NCBI GenBank assembly: GCA_003694425.1
Contig: RFJX01000180.1
Coordinates: 1 to 10,041 of the forward strand
Source: Gammaproteobacteria bacterium
GTDB lineage: Bacteria; Pseudomonadota; Gammaproteobacteria; J113
Length of the DNA: 10,041 bases
Direction of reading: 5' to 3'
Below the pieces are notes generated by a model. It worked only from the letters and a program-made list of their open reading frames with translations. It ran no database searches and was not told where the DNA came from. Positions 1 through 6,431 of the stretch are shown here, one piece after another; position 1 is the stretch's first letter, and every line of letters starts with the position of its first letter. Position numbers and translations under genes: made by a program.

Positions 1-604
1 CGTCGAGGATGGTCTTCTCGAACTCCCGCACCACCCCGGTGGGCTTCAGGCGCCTGCCGTCCGGCCAGTAGCGCTCGGCCAGGGCGGCGAGGATCCGCAT
101 CAGGGCGATGTCGCGCCGGATCACGCGCTCGATCCCCGGCCGCACCACCTTCACCACCACCTCGCGCCCGTCACTGAGGGTCGCGGCATGGACCTGGGCG
201 ATGGAGGCCGAGGCCAGCGGGGCATCCCGGAAGTCGGCGAACAGGGTCCCGATCTCCGCCCCCAGCTCCCGCTCGATGATCGCCCGCGCCTGCTCCGGCG
301 GGAAGGGCGGTACCGCGTCCTGCAGCCGGGAGAGGGCCTCGGCGATGTCGTCCGGCAGAAGGTCGCGGCGGGTGGAGAGGATCTGGCCGAACTTGACGAA
401 GATCGGGCCCAGGTCCTCGAGCGCGTGGAGGATCCGTTCCGCCAGCGGCGCCCGCTCGCGCCGGAACCAGTTCCAGGGCAGGAGGTAGAAGACGAACTGC
501 AGCGGGCGGAACAGGTGCAGGGAGAAGACCAGCTCGTCCAGGCCGTGCCGGATCAGCACCTGCTGGATCACCACCAGCCGCCAGATCTGGGAGGGGCGGA
601 TCAT
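1..604 (-). CDS. ubiB: UbiB family protein (ubiquinone biosynthesis accessory ATPase/kinase-like), 3' end cut off
   Basis: The first 201 residues of UbiB are visible; the rest lies beyond the left edge. UbiB is an atypical protein-kinase-like membrane-associated ATPase needed for coenzyme Q biosynthesis, thought to help handle lipid intermediates rather than catalyse a ring modification. Seen here: the family hallmark KFGQ (KxGQ motif) at residues 71-74, the alanine-rich nucleotide-binding segment ASIAQVH at 133-139, and the invariant lysine in VVVKVVRPG at about 152. The C-terminal membrane segments of the family would be off the window. The ATG start at 604 overlaps the ubiJ stop in ATGA, so translation is probably coupled to ubiJ. 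The ubiE-ubiJ-ubiB order is standard in gammaproteobacteria. Identification is secure. Confidence 0.95.
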   Translation of the reverse strand, partial: MIRPSQIWRLVVIQQVLIRHGLDELVFSLHLFRPLQFVFYLLPWNWFRRERAPLAERILHALEDLGPIFVKFGQILSTRRDLLPDDIAEALSRLQDAVPPFPPEQARAIIERELGAEIGTLFADFRDAPLASASIAQVHAATLSDGREVVVKVVRPGIERVIRRDIALMRILAALAERYWPDGRRLKPTGVVREFEKTILD

Positions 605-1221
605 CTGCCCTTCCCGTGCTCCAGCAGGGCCACGCGCGCCTCCAGCCGGTCGGTGTCGCTGCGCAGCTCGTCCACCTCGTCGAGGAACCCCTTCAGCTCC
701 TCGCGCTCGACCACCAGACGCGCCTCGTACTTGAGGTATTCGCCGATGTCCTGCTCCAGGACCGAGGCGCTGCGCCGCAGCCAGTCGGCGGTGCCGCGCG
801 CCACCCGCCCGATCTGGTGGGCGGCGACATCCCCGGTGTGGTGGGCCAGCAACTCCTCCCAGTCGATCTCCATCCGCGCGGCGAGGTCCTGGATGGCGTG
901 GGCCAGATTGACATCGCCGCTGATCTCCACCTCCCGCTCGGCCAGGGCCCGGCGCCGGCGTTCGGGGCTGGCCAGGGAGGCCAGCGCCAGCGGCGTGCCG
1001 CGGATGGTCACCTCGGGCGCCTCGCCTTCGGGTCCGGAGAGGCGCACCCCCTCCTGATGGAGGGAGACCAGGACCTCCAGCCCGGTCCCCTCCAGTTTCA
1101 GCAACAGGCGGTGGCCGGCCAGCCGCCCCAGCCCCTCCATCAGCTCGGGGTCGGTCGAGAGGGCCTCGTTGACCAGGCGCTCGATGGCGCCCCCCGCAAG
1201 CCGGTGCAGCGTCTCCCTCAC
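601..1221 (-). CDS. ubiJ: Ubiquinone biosynthesis accessory factor UbiJ (SCP2 domain)
   Basis: This 206-residue protein is close in size to E. coli UbiJ (about 200 residues). UbiJ is a lipid-binding SCP2-type accessory protein of the soluble Ubi complex, which binds the hydrophobic tail of ubiquinone intermediates. An SCP2-like domain occupies roughly residues 15-115, with alternating beta-type segments such as LLLKLEGTGLEVLV. The C-terminal 40 residues (ELKGFLDEVDELRSDTDRLE, then ARVALLEHG) form a heptad-like acidic/leucine coiled coil, as in the family. Translation starts with GTG at 1221, overlapping the ubiE stop as GTGA; the stop overlaps the ubiB start as ATGA. Position between ubiE and ubiB strongly supports the call, because SCP2 domains alone are not specific. 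Confidence 0.93.
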   Translation of the reverse strand: MRETLHRLAGGAIERLVNEALSTDPELMEGLGRLAGHRLLLKLEGTGLEVLVSLHQEGVRLSGPEGEAPEVTIRGTPLALASLASPERRRRALAEREVEISGDVNLAHAIQDLAARMEIDWEELLAHHTGDVAAHQIGRVARGTADWLRRSASVLEQDIGEYLKYEARLVVEREELKGFLDEVDELRSDTDRLEARVALLEHGKGR

Positions 1222-1964
1222 AGCCGGTAGCCCTGGTGCACGGCGACGATCCCGCCGCTGAGGTTGTAGTAGCGGTTCAGCCCCAGCCCCGCCCGCTCCA
1301 TCATCGCGCGCAGGGTCTCCTGGTCCGGGTGGCGGCGGATCGATTCGACCAGGTACTGGTAACTCTCCCGGTCCCCGGTGACCTTCTCGCCCAGGCAGGG
1401 GATGACCCGGAAGGAGTATTCGTCGTAGATCCGGGTGAGCAGCGGCAGCACCACCTTCGAGAACTCGAGGATCACCGCGGTCCCGCCCGGGCGCAGCACC
1501 CGGTACATCTCGGCCAGGGCGCGGTCCTGGTGGGTGACGTTGCGCAGGCCGAAGGCGATGGTCACGGCATCGAAGCTGCCGTCGCGAAACGGCAGCGCCT
1601 GGGCGTCGGCCAGGGCGAACGAGACGCCGCGGGCGATCCCCCGATCCAGCAGGCGATCGCGGCCGATGGAGAGCATGCTGGCGTTGATGTCGCTGGCAAC
1701 CACCAGCCCCTCCTCGCCGGTGAGCCGGTGCAGGCGGGCGGTCACGTCACAGGTCCCCGCCGCCAGGTCCAGGGCCCGTTGCCCCGGGCGCAGGCCGGTG
1801 CGGGCCACCGCGAAGCGCTTCCAGAGGCGGTGTGCCCCGAGGGACATCAGGTCGTTCATCAGGTCGTAACGACCGGCCACCGTGTCGAACACCCGGCCGA
1901 CCAGCCGGTGTTTCTCCTCCACCGGCACCTCGCGGAAACCGAAGTGGGTGGTCTGCGCGCTCAC
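1218..1964 (-). CDS. ubiE: UbiE C-methyltransferase of ubiquinone/menaquinone synthesis
   Basis: UbiE is the S-adenosylmethionine-dependent C-methyltransferase that converts demethylmenaquinol to menaquinol and 2-polyprenyl-6-methoxy-1,4-benzoquinol to its methylated form. The 248 residues match the family length (E. coli 251). Visible signatures are VFDTVAGRYDLMNDLMSLG at residues 25-43, SAM motif I ALDLAAGTCDVT at 64-75, the acidic motif II region around VASDIN (89-94), and the UbiE signature LEFSK at 166-170 followed by the conserved DEYSF and GEKVTGDRESYQYL segments. Motif I reads AGTCD rather than the commoner GGTGD, a tolerated position in this fold. The start is GTG at 1964, overlapping the DUF971 stop as GTGA. 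It heads the coupled ubiE-ubiJ-ubiB block. Confidence 0.97.
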   Translation of the reverse strand: MSAQTTHFGFREVPVEEKHRLVGRVFDTVAGRYDLMNDLMSLGAHRLWKRFAVARTGLRPGQRALDLAAGTCDVTARLHRLTGEEGLVVASDINASMLSIGRDRLLDRGIARGVSFALADAQALPFRDGSFDAVTIAFGLRNVTHQDRALAEMYRVLRPGGTAVILEFSKVVLPLLTRIYDEYSFRVIPCLGEKVTGDRESYQYLVESIRRHPDQETLRAMMERAGLGLNRYYNLSGGIVAVHQGYRL

Positions 1965-2317
1965 GGCTCCCGTCCCATCCCCGCCTTCTCCAGGGCCTCG
2001 AGGTAGTTCTGCCAGTACCGTTCCCGGTTCTCGCCCAGCTCGCGCAGGTACTCCCAGGTATAGAGGCCGCTGTCGTGGCCGTCGTCGAACACCAGCTTCA
2101 CCGCGTAGTTGCCGGTCGGCACCACCTCCGTGATCTCCACCCGGGCCTTGCCGCCCACCAGCACCTCCTGGCCGGGCCCGTGACCCTTCACCTCCGCCGA
2201 GGGCGAGTAGACCCGCAGGTACTCGAAGGGGAGCTCATGTTCGGACCCGTCCGCATAGCGCAGCTTCAGGACGCGGGCCTTGCGCTGCAGACGGATCTCT
2301 TCAGGCAGATTCGTCAT
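1961..2317 (-). CDS. DUF971 family protein
   Basis: A 118-residue protein of the DUF971 family, related to the N-terminal domain of gamma-butyrobetaine hydroxylase-like proteins; its role as a stand-alone protein is unknown. Recognisable family features are LKLRYADGSEHELPFEYLRV near the N-terminus (residues 18-37), PTGNYAVKLVFDDGHDSGLY in the second half, and the C-terminal YTWEYLRELGENRE segment. In many gammaproteobacteria this gene follows hslU directly and precedes ubiE, so its position is conserved apart from the HNH gene now between it and hslU. A GGAG ribosome-binding site (2323-2326) lies five bases before the ATG at 2317. Its stop overlaps the ubiE start. The family call is firm; the function is not known. 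Confidence 0.9.
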   Translation of the reverse strand: MTNLPEEIRLQRKARVLKLRYADGSEHELPFEYLRVYSPSAEVKGHGPGQEVLVGGKARVEITEVVPTGNYAVKLVFDDGHDSGLYTWEYLRELGENRERYWQNYLEALEKAGMGREP

Positions 2318-2331
2318 CTCGTCTCCGGGTA

Positions 2332-3027
2332 TTACTGGATCCTGTCTTTCTTCTGCAGGTTGTGCCTTGCACAGAGCAGCTGGACATTCTCAGCGGTAAG
2401 GGAGGTCCCGCCTCGCGAGTAGGGAACAATGTGATCGAAGTGGAGTTCATCAGTGGCCCCGCACATGACACATTTGCCTCCGTCACGTCTCCACACTTCC
2501 AGTTTGACGTGGCTTGGGATGACCCGACTACGTCCATCCTCCGGAGGCTGAACCTCGTCGGCTCTTTCTTCATCTTCGTCCGGCAATGCAACCAGACGAA
2601 ACTTGAATACCTTTCTCGTCCCGTCATCTTCCTGCCAGGCATCGACCAGACTGAATAGTCCATTGTCGACCCAGATGCCCTTCCTGATCTTCTCATAGAC
2701 CCGGACCCTTTCCGGCGGGCGGTTGCCTTTTCTATGTTCCTGTGCCGCACGAAAGAACTTGCCGTTCTCCGTAAGCCTTCCTGACGGCAGGGTTGCAGGC
2801 TGGTCTACCGCTTTAGGATCCGGTCCGTTGTTCCTGTTTGCGATATCGTGCCCCTCATAGATAAGTACCGTATCGTTCTCCTGCAATTCATCACGATACG
2901 GTGCATTCGGGTGGCGCGACATCAGGATCACCGATGTTCGCCCATGGGGCCGGTAATTCATTCCGCGCTGCAGGCTGCTACCCTCGCGCTGACACATCTG
3001 GAAGTATGAGAGTATCTCCCCTCTCAT
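2332..3027 (-). CDS. HNH endonuclease with N-terminal SRA/YDG-like domain, likely modification-dependent nuclease
   Basis: A 231-residue protein with two parts. The C-terminal part (about 168-231) is a clear HNH nuclease: a CVMC zinc pair at 186-189, catalytic FDHIVP with H199, GG at 206-207, N214, and LCARHN at 218-223 as second zinc/metal element. The N-terminal 150 residues resemble SRA/YDG modified-base readers: LIYEGHD (55-61), KGIWVDNGLFSLVDAWQ (116-132) and VFKFRLV (140-146). Inference: a single-protein nuclease recognising modified DNA, probably antiphage. It sits between hslU and the DUF971 gene, 39 bases after hslU and 14 before DUF971, with no methylase partner. Sampled GC is about 50-58% against about 68% next door, which suggests acquisition. 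The ATG at 3027 lies in an inverted repeat; ATG at 2995-2997 is an alternative start. The HNH call is firm, the SRA assignment moderate. Confidence 0.85.
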   Translation of the reverse strand: MRGEILSYFQMCQREGSSLQRGMNYRPHGRTSVILMSRHPNAPYRDELQENDTVLIYEGHDIANRNNGPDPKAVDQPATLPSGRLTENGKFFRAAQEHRKGNRPPERVRVYEKIRKGIWVDNGLFSLVDAWQEDDGTRKVFKFRLVALPDEDEERADEVQPPEDGRSRVIPSHVKLEVWRRDGGKCVMCGATDELHFDHIVPYSRGGTSLTAENVQLLCARHNLQKKDRIQ

Positions 3028-3034
3028 CTTCCAG
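2998..3034 (-). repeat. Near-perfect inverted repeat spanning the HNH gene start codon
   Basis: Left arm CTGGAAGTATGAGAG (2998-3012) and right arm CTCTCATCTTCCAG (3021-3034) are complementary over 14 pairs with one extra base in the left arm, around an 8-base loop. In the minus-strand transcript the stem contains the start codon (3025-3027) and the GGAAG just before it, so folding would hide the initiation site. It could instead be a DNA operator or an insertion scar. Confidence 0.7.
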
Positions 3035-3042
3035 CTACCAGG

Positions 3043-3054
3043 CCGGCATGCCGG
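3043..3054. repeat. 12-bp perfect palindrome between hslU and the HNH gene
   Basis: CCGGCATGCCGG reads identically on both strands and occupies most of the 39-base spacer between the hslU stop and the HNH start. It has no loop to favour a strong RNA hairpin and no following T-run, so it is more likely a protein-binding or insertion-related site, or chance, than a terminator. Confidence 0.4.
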
Positions 3055-3066
3055 TACATTGGGGGC

Positions 3067-4395
3067 CTAGAGGATATACCTGGCCAGGTCCTCGTCCCGG
3101 GCCAGCTCCTCCAGGTGGCGGTCCACGTAGTCGCCGTCGATCACCAGTTCCGCGCCGGGCTGCTCACCGGCGTGGAAGGAGGCCTCCTCCAGCAGCCGCT
3201 CCATCACCGTGTGCAGGCGCCGGGCGCCGATGTTCTCGGTGTTCTCGTTCACCTGCCAGGCGACCTTCGCGATGCGGTCGATGGCGTCCTCGGTGAAGCG
3301 CAGCTCCACCCCTTCGGTGGCCATCAGGGCCGCATACTGCTCGGTGAGGGAGGCGTCCGGCTCGGTGAGGATGCGGACGAACTCCTCCACCCCCAGCGCC
3401 GAGAGTTCGACCCGGATCGGCAGCCGCCCCTGCAGCTCCGGGATGAGGTCCGAGGGTTTGGCCAGGTGGAAGGCACCGGAGGCGATGAACAGGATGTGGT
3501 CGGTCTTCACCATGCCGTACTTGGTAGTGACGGTGCAGCCCTCCACCAGCGGCAGCAGGTCGCGCTGCACCCCCTCGCGGGAGACGTCGGGCCCGCTGCC
3601 GTGCTCGGAGCGGCGGGCCACCTTGTCCAGCTCGTCGAGGAATACGATGCCGTTCTCCTCGACGTTCTCCACCGCCCGGGCCTTGATCTCCTCCTCGTTG
3701 ATCAGCTTGGCCGCCTCCTCCTCCGTGAGCCGCTTCAGGGCGTCGGCCACCCGCAGGCGGCGGGTCCGGGGACGGGCCCCGCCGAGGTTCTGGAACAGGC
3801 TCTGGAGCTGGCTGGTCATCTCCTCCATCCCGGGCGGGGCCATGATCTCCACCCCGACGGCCGGCGCGCTCAGCTCCACCGTCACCTCCTTGTCGTCGAG
3901 CTCGCCCTCGCGCAGCAGCTTGCGGAAGCGCTGGCGGGCGGCGGAATCCTCCGTCTCCCGCTCCCCGCCGAAGCCCCGGGGCGGCGGCAGCAGGGCGTCG
4001 AGGACCCGTTCCTCGGCCGCCTCCAGGGCCCGGTCACGGACCTTCTCCATCGCCTGCTCGCGCAGCATTTTTATGGAGATGTCCACAAGATCACGAATGA
4101 TAGACTCAACATCCCTCCCAACATAGCCCACTTCCGTGAACTTGGTCGCCTCCACCTTGATGAAGGGGGCGTTGGCCAGGCGGGCCAGCCGGCGCGCGAT
4201 CTCGGTCTTGCCCACCCCGGTGGGCCCGATCATGAGGATGTTCTTGGGGGTGATCTCCGAGCGCAGCGGCTCGGGAACCTGCGCCCGCCGCCAGCGGTTG
4301 CGCAGGGCGATGGCCACGGCGCGCTTGGCGGCGTCCTGGCCGATGATGTGCTTGTCCAGCTCGTGGACGATCTCTCGCGGCGTGAGCTCCTTCAT
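3067..4395 (-). CDS. hslU: HslU, ATPase subunit of the HslVU (ClpYQ) protease
   Basis: HslU is the AAA+ hexameric unfoldase that feeds proteins into the HslV peptidase in the cytoplasm. Its 442 residues match E. coli (443). Features in order: [21 protein letters not shown] at the N-terminus; Walker A GPTGVGKT at 57-64; the substrate-gripping pore loop GYVG at 90-93; the inserted I-domain, about 110-243, containing [20 protein letters not shown]; Walker [10 protein letters not shown] at 250-258; the [19 protein letters not shown] segment; sensor-2 type GARRLH at 390-395; and the C-terminal RYIL that docks in HslV. The ATG start overlaps the hslV stop as ATGA, with GGGAG just upstream. Codons for residues 88-110 are unusually AT-rich for this gene. 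Confidence 0.98.
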   Translation of the reverse strand: MKELTPREIVHELDKHIIGQDAAKRAVAIALRNRWRRAQVPEPLRSEITPKNILMIGPTGVGKTEIARRLARLANAPFIKVEATKFTEVGYVGRDVESIIRDLVDISIKMLREQAMEKVRDRALEAAEERVLDALLPPPRGFGGERETEDSAARQRFRKLLREGELDDKEVTVELSAPAVGVEIMAPPGMEEMTSQLQSLFQNLGGARPRTRRLRVADALKRLTEEEAAKLINEEEIKARAVENVEENGIVFLDELDKVARRSEHGSGPDVSREGVQRDLLPLVEGCTVTTKYGMVKTDHILFIASGAFHLAKPSDLIPELQGRLPIRVELSALGVEEFVRILTEPDASLTEQYAALMATEGVELRFTEDAIDRIAKVAWQVNENTENIGARRLHTVMERLLEEASFHAGEQPGAELVIDGDYVDRHLEELARDEDLARYIL

Positions 4396-4952
4396 GATCT
4401 CCCGGCGTCCTTCGTTGAAGCCAAAGTTTCGATGGTGACGTTGTGGTTGGTGTAGATGCAGATGTCGCCGGCGATGCGCAGGCTGCGCTCGACGATCTCG
4501 CGGGCCGCCAGGTCGGTGTTCTCGAGCAACGCCCGGGCCGCGGCCTTGGCATAGGCGCCCCCGGAGCCGATGGCCATCAGGTCCTCCTCCGGCTCGATCA
4601 CGTCGCCGTTGCCGGTGATGATCAGGGAGGTGGTGGCATCCGCCACCACCAGCAGGGCCTCCAGCCGCCGCAGCATCCGGTCGGTGCGCCAGTCCTTGGC
4701 CAGCTCCACCGCCGAGCGCAGCAGATGGCCGGAGTGCTTCTGCAGCTTCTCCTCGAAGCGCTCGAACAGGGTGAAGGCGTCGGCGGTGCCGCCGGCGAAG
4801 CCCGCCAGTACCTTGTCCTGATAGAGCCTGCGCACCTTGCGGGCGTTGCCCTTCATGACCGTGTCGCCCATGGTGACCTGGCCGTCGCCGCCGACGACGA
4901 CCTCGCCGTCGCGGCGCACCGAGAGGATGGTCGTGCCTCTGAACTGCTCCAC
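4392..4952 (-). CDS. hslV: HslV, peptidase subunit of the HslVU (ClpQ) protease
   Basis: HslV is the proteasome-beta-like N-terminal threonine peptidase that forms a double hexameric ring capped by HslU. The reading frame gives 186 residues: a short MEQFRG leader, then TTILSVRR, so Thr7 should become the catalytic Thr1 after removal of the leader. Further signatures are [66 protein letters not shown] and [11 protein letters not shown] near the C-terminus. The GTG start at 4952 is supported by AAGGAG (4960-4965) seven bases upstream. It is the first gene of the long minus-strand operon and overlaps hslU by four bases. In E. coli the counterpart starts directly at the catalytic threonine, so this leader is an extension relative to that protein. 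Confidence 0.98.
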   Translation of the reverse strand: MEQFRGTTILSVRRDGEVVVGGDGQVTMGDTVMKGNARKVRRLYQDKVLAGFAGGTADAFTLFERFEEKLQKHSGHLLRSAVELAKDWRTDRMLRRLEALLVVADATTSLIITGNGDVIEPEEDLMAIGSGGAYAKAAARALLENTDLAAREIVERSLRIAGDICIYTNHNVTIETLASTKDAGRS

Positions 4953-4978
4953 TTCGCTTCTCCTTCGGGGAAGCGGTG

Positions 4979-4987
4979 ATTCTAGCA
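4979..4987 (-). promoter_or_regulatory. Probable extended -10 promoter of hslVU
   Basis: On the minus strand TGC-TAGAAT forms an extended -10 element (TGn plus 5 of 6 matches to TATAAT). Transcription would start near 4972, leaving about 20 bases before the hslV GTG, including the AAGGAG site. No good -35 is seen at the proper distance, which extended -10 promoters tolerate. I see no sigma-32 heat-shock consensus here. Confidence 0.45.
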
Positions 4988-5055
4988 GAGGATGGCCGTT
5001 GGCTATTCGCCCCTGGTTGCGAGGGAGCTGTTCAGCGGATGTCGGTCGCTGTCAT

Positions 5056-5316
5056 TCAGGCCGCGGTATCGCTGTCGAGTTCCCAGCCGGGGAAGACCAG
5101 GACCGCTGGATGACACCGCAGGGCACGGGCGAGCACCTTGGCCCGTTCCACACCCAGCCGGATGCGGTCCCGCTCGATCGCCGAGATGGTGGACTGGGGG
5201 ATCCCGGTCATCCTGGCCAGCTCGTTCTGGCTCAGTCCCTGCAGCTCGCGCAGGATCCGGACCGATTCACCGACCGATACCTCCACCATCTTCCTGGCTT
5301 TTCGATACGAACTCAT
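5056..5316 (-). CDS. Xre-family (HigA-like) antitoxin
   Basis: An 86-residue DNA-binding protein with a Cro/C1-type helix-turn-helix at about residues 28-51 (LSQNELARMTGIPQSTISAI followed by ERDR), then a leucine/alanine helix and a C-terminal HPAVLVFPGWELD segment typical of antitoxins paired with RelE-like toxins. It should neutralise the toxin encoded just upstream and repress the operon. I chose ATG at 5316 because GGAAG (5324-5328) lies seven bases before it and it begins one base after the toxin stop. An in-frame ATG at 5337 would add seven residues and overlap the toxin by 20 bases but lacks a ribosome-binding site. The nearest gene downstream is hslV, 103 bases away, with no clear terminator between. 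Confidence 0.9.
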   Translation of the reverse strand: MSSYRKARKMVEVSVGESVRILRELQGLSQNELARMTGIPQSTISAIERDRIRLGVERAKVLARALRCHPAVLVFPGWELDSDTAA

Positions 5317-5317
5317 G

Positions 5318-5599
5318 TCATTTCTTCCGGTATTCATGCGCGGTCACACTGACCACTTCCACAAGCACCCTGCCTCGCTCGACCCGGTATATCACGCGGA
5401 ACCGGTGCCCGAGCCTCGACGAGCGATGCCCGCGCCACTCGCCCTGCAATGCCTCGTCGTGAAACCCCTTGATCAGCCTCAGCGCATCGGGGCCCGAGAT
5501 CCTGACGATGTCCTTCCATTTCTCGTAACGCTTCAGAATGTCCAGAGGGAGCCGATCGAGTTGCTTCCAGGTCCTTCTGTGCTCGAGGATCTCCCACAT
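5318..5599 (-). CDS. RelE/ParE superfamily toxin (HigB-like) of a type II toxin-antitoxin pair
   Basis: A 93-residue basic protein of the RelE/ParE superfamily, most likely a ribosome-dependent mRNA interferase. Visible features: an N-terminal amphipathic helix region (WKQLDRLPLDILKRYEKWKD, residues 11-30), GPDALRLIKGFHDEALQGEW (36-55), the beta-hairpin core SSRLGHRFRVIYRVE (60-74), and the basic C-terminus HEYRKK (88-93), where RelE-type toxins carry catalytic or RNA-contacting residues. Toxin-first order with a downstream Xre antitoxin resembles higBA. The ATG at 5599 follows the -10 box by only nine bases and has no ribosome-binding site before it, so the mRNA may be nearly leaderless. Whether it cuts RNA or poisons gyrase cannot be told from sequence alone. 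Confidence 0.88.
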   Translation of the reverse strand: MWEILEHRRTWKQLDRLPLDILKRYEKWKDIVRISGPDALRLIKGFHDEALQGEWRGHRSSRLGHRFRVIYRVERGRVLVEVVSVTAHEYRKK

Positions 5600-5608
5600 A
5601 CCAAATAA

Positions 5609-5636
5609 ACTATATATAACATTTTTGTCATGTCAA
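5609..5636 (-). promoter_or_regulatory. Sigma-70 type promoter of the toxin-antitoxin operon
   Basis: On the minus strand a perfect -35 TTGACA (5631-5636) is followed after 16 bases by TATAGT (5609-5614), 5 of 6 matches to the -10 consensus, in an AT-rich stretch that stands out from its surroundings. The start point would be near 5602, two to three bases from the toxin ATG. Confidence 0.7.
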
Positions 5637-5638
5637 AA
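5623..5638. promoter_or_regulatory. Palindromic operator candidate for the antitoxin
   Basis: TTTTGACATGACAAAA (minus strand) is symmetric at 14 of 16 positions (TTTTG-n-CATG-n-CAAAA) and covers the -35 box of the toxin-antitoxin promoter. This is where an autorepressing Xre antitoxin would be expected to bind; binding is inferred. Confidence 0.5.
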
Positions 5639-5733
5639 CCGGCCTGCGTGAGGGCCTTCTCGACCGGTAACTGGCGGCCGCTTCCTGCTGGCAGGGAGAG
5701 CGCGATAACCAACACGATACACCCGCGGGGAAC

Positions 5734-6414
5734 TCACATCGGCAGGTCGAGGGCGGCGCAGAGGAAGCGCAGGAAGGGAGTGGCGGCGTGGAAGCGCTCG
5801 CAGAGGATGTCGGGGAACTCCGGAGAGAGGGCGTCCTCGTGGCCGAGGTCGGTCACCGCATTGAAGCTCTTGCGCCTCAGGTCCTCGATCAGCGGGTGGT
5901 CGATGCGATACCCGCGTGGCGCCCGCTTCAGTGCCGGCTCGGTCAGGCGGTAGAAGCGGCGGAAGACGGGGTCGTCTCGTGCCCCGATCCAGGCATCGGG
6001 CCTTTCGGTCAGACGCTCCCGGATCCGGCCCAGCGTCCTGCTGTCGGGACGCCAGATCCCGACGCTGACGAACACGCACCAGGGATCGATGTGCAGGTAA
6101 TAGCCCGGAGAATGGATGTCCCGCCCCTGCTCGTGGCGGAAGTGGATGCCGATGTTCGTCTTGTACGGGGTCTTGTCCCGGGTATAGCGCGTATCCCGGT
6201 AGACCCGCATCAGCGAGCCGCCGGTGCGCCTGGCCACCGCGCGGAAATGCGGAGAGATCCCGGCCAGCCTCGGGCCCATCTCCTCAATGAGTGCCAGTGC
6301 CGGTTCCCTCACGAGGCGCTCGTAGGCCGACCTGTTGTCCCGGAACCACTCGCGGTTGTTGTTGGCGGCAAGCTCCCGGAGGAAGTCCAGTGTCTGACTG
6401 GTGAAATACGGCAC
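5734..6414 (-). CDS. DUF2461 (TIGR02453) family protein
   Basis: A 226-residue protein of the DUF2461 family, widespread but of unknown function. Family features seen: FLRELAANNNREWFRDNRSA at residues 10-29, the conserved RVYRDTRYTRDKTPYKTNIG segment at 69-88, the GYYLHIDPWCVFVSVGIWRP core at 103-122, and FYRLTEPALKRAPRGY followed by HPLIEDLRRKSFNAV in the C-terminal half. Length is normal for the family. The start is GTG at 6414 (GTG-CCG-TAT-TTC); no ATG occurs upstream in frame near it and the ribosome-binding site is weak, so expression may be low. It lies 49 bases downstream of dodecin, separated by a terminator-like hairpin, and may have its own promoter. No motif identifies an enzymatic reaction. 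Confidence 0.9.
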   Translation of the reverse strand: MPYFTSQTLDFLRELAANNNREWFRDNRSAYERLVREPALALIEEMGPRLAGISPHFRAVARRTGGSLMRVYRDTRYTRDKTPYKTNIGIHFRHEQGRDIHSPGYYLHIDPWCVFVSVGIWRPDSRTLGRIRERLTERPDAWIGARDDPVFRRFYRLTEPALKRAPRGYRIDHPLIEDLRRKSFNAVTDLGHEDALSPEFPDILCERFHAATPFLRFLCAALDLPM

Positions 6415-6431
6415 TGACGGTCAGCAACGAA

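Noticed and set aside
1751..1763. UbiE SAM motif reading AGTCD instead of GGTGD as a sign of lost activity
   Set aside because: The glycine and acidic positions that matter are kept, and related methyltransferases vary at this site; the rest of the protein is intact.
3115..4455. Long plus-strand open frame opposite hslU
   Set aside because: Composition (His, Leu, Gln, Gly, Arg repeats) is a reverse-frame shadow of a highly conserved gene.
4966..5055. Sigma-32 heat-shock promoter upstream of hslVU, as known in E. coli
   Set aside because: No CTTGAA plus CCCCAT-like pair at correct spacing could be found; only an extended -10 sigma-70-type element is visible.
5533..5715. 60-codon minus-strand frame overlapping the toxin start and promoter
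   Set aside because: GTG start without a ribosome-binding site, overlaps the toxin gene and runs through its promoter; no known domain.
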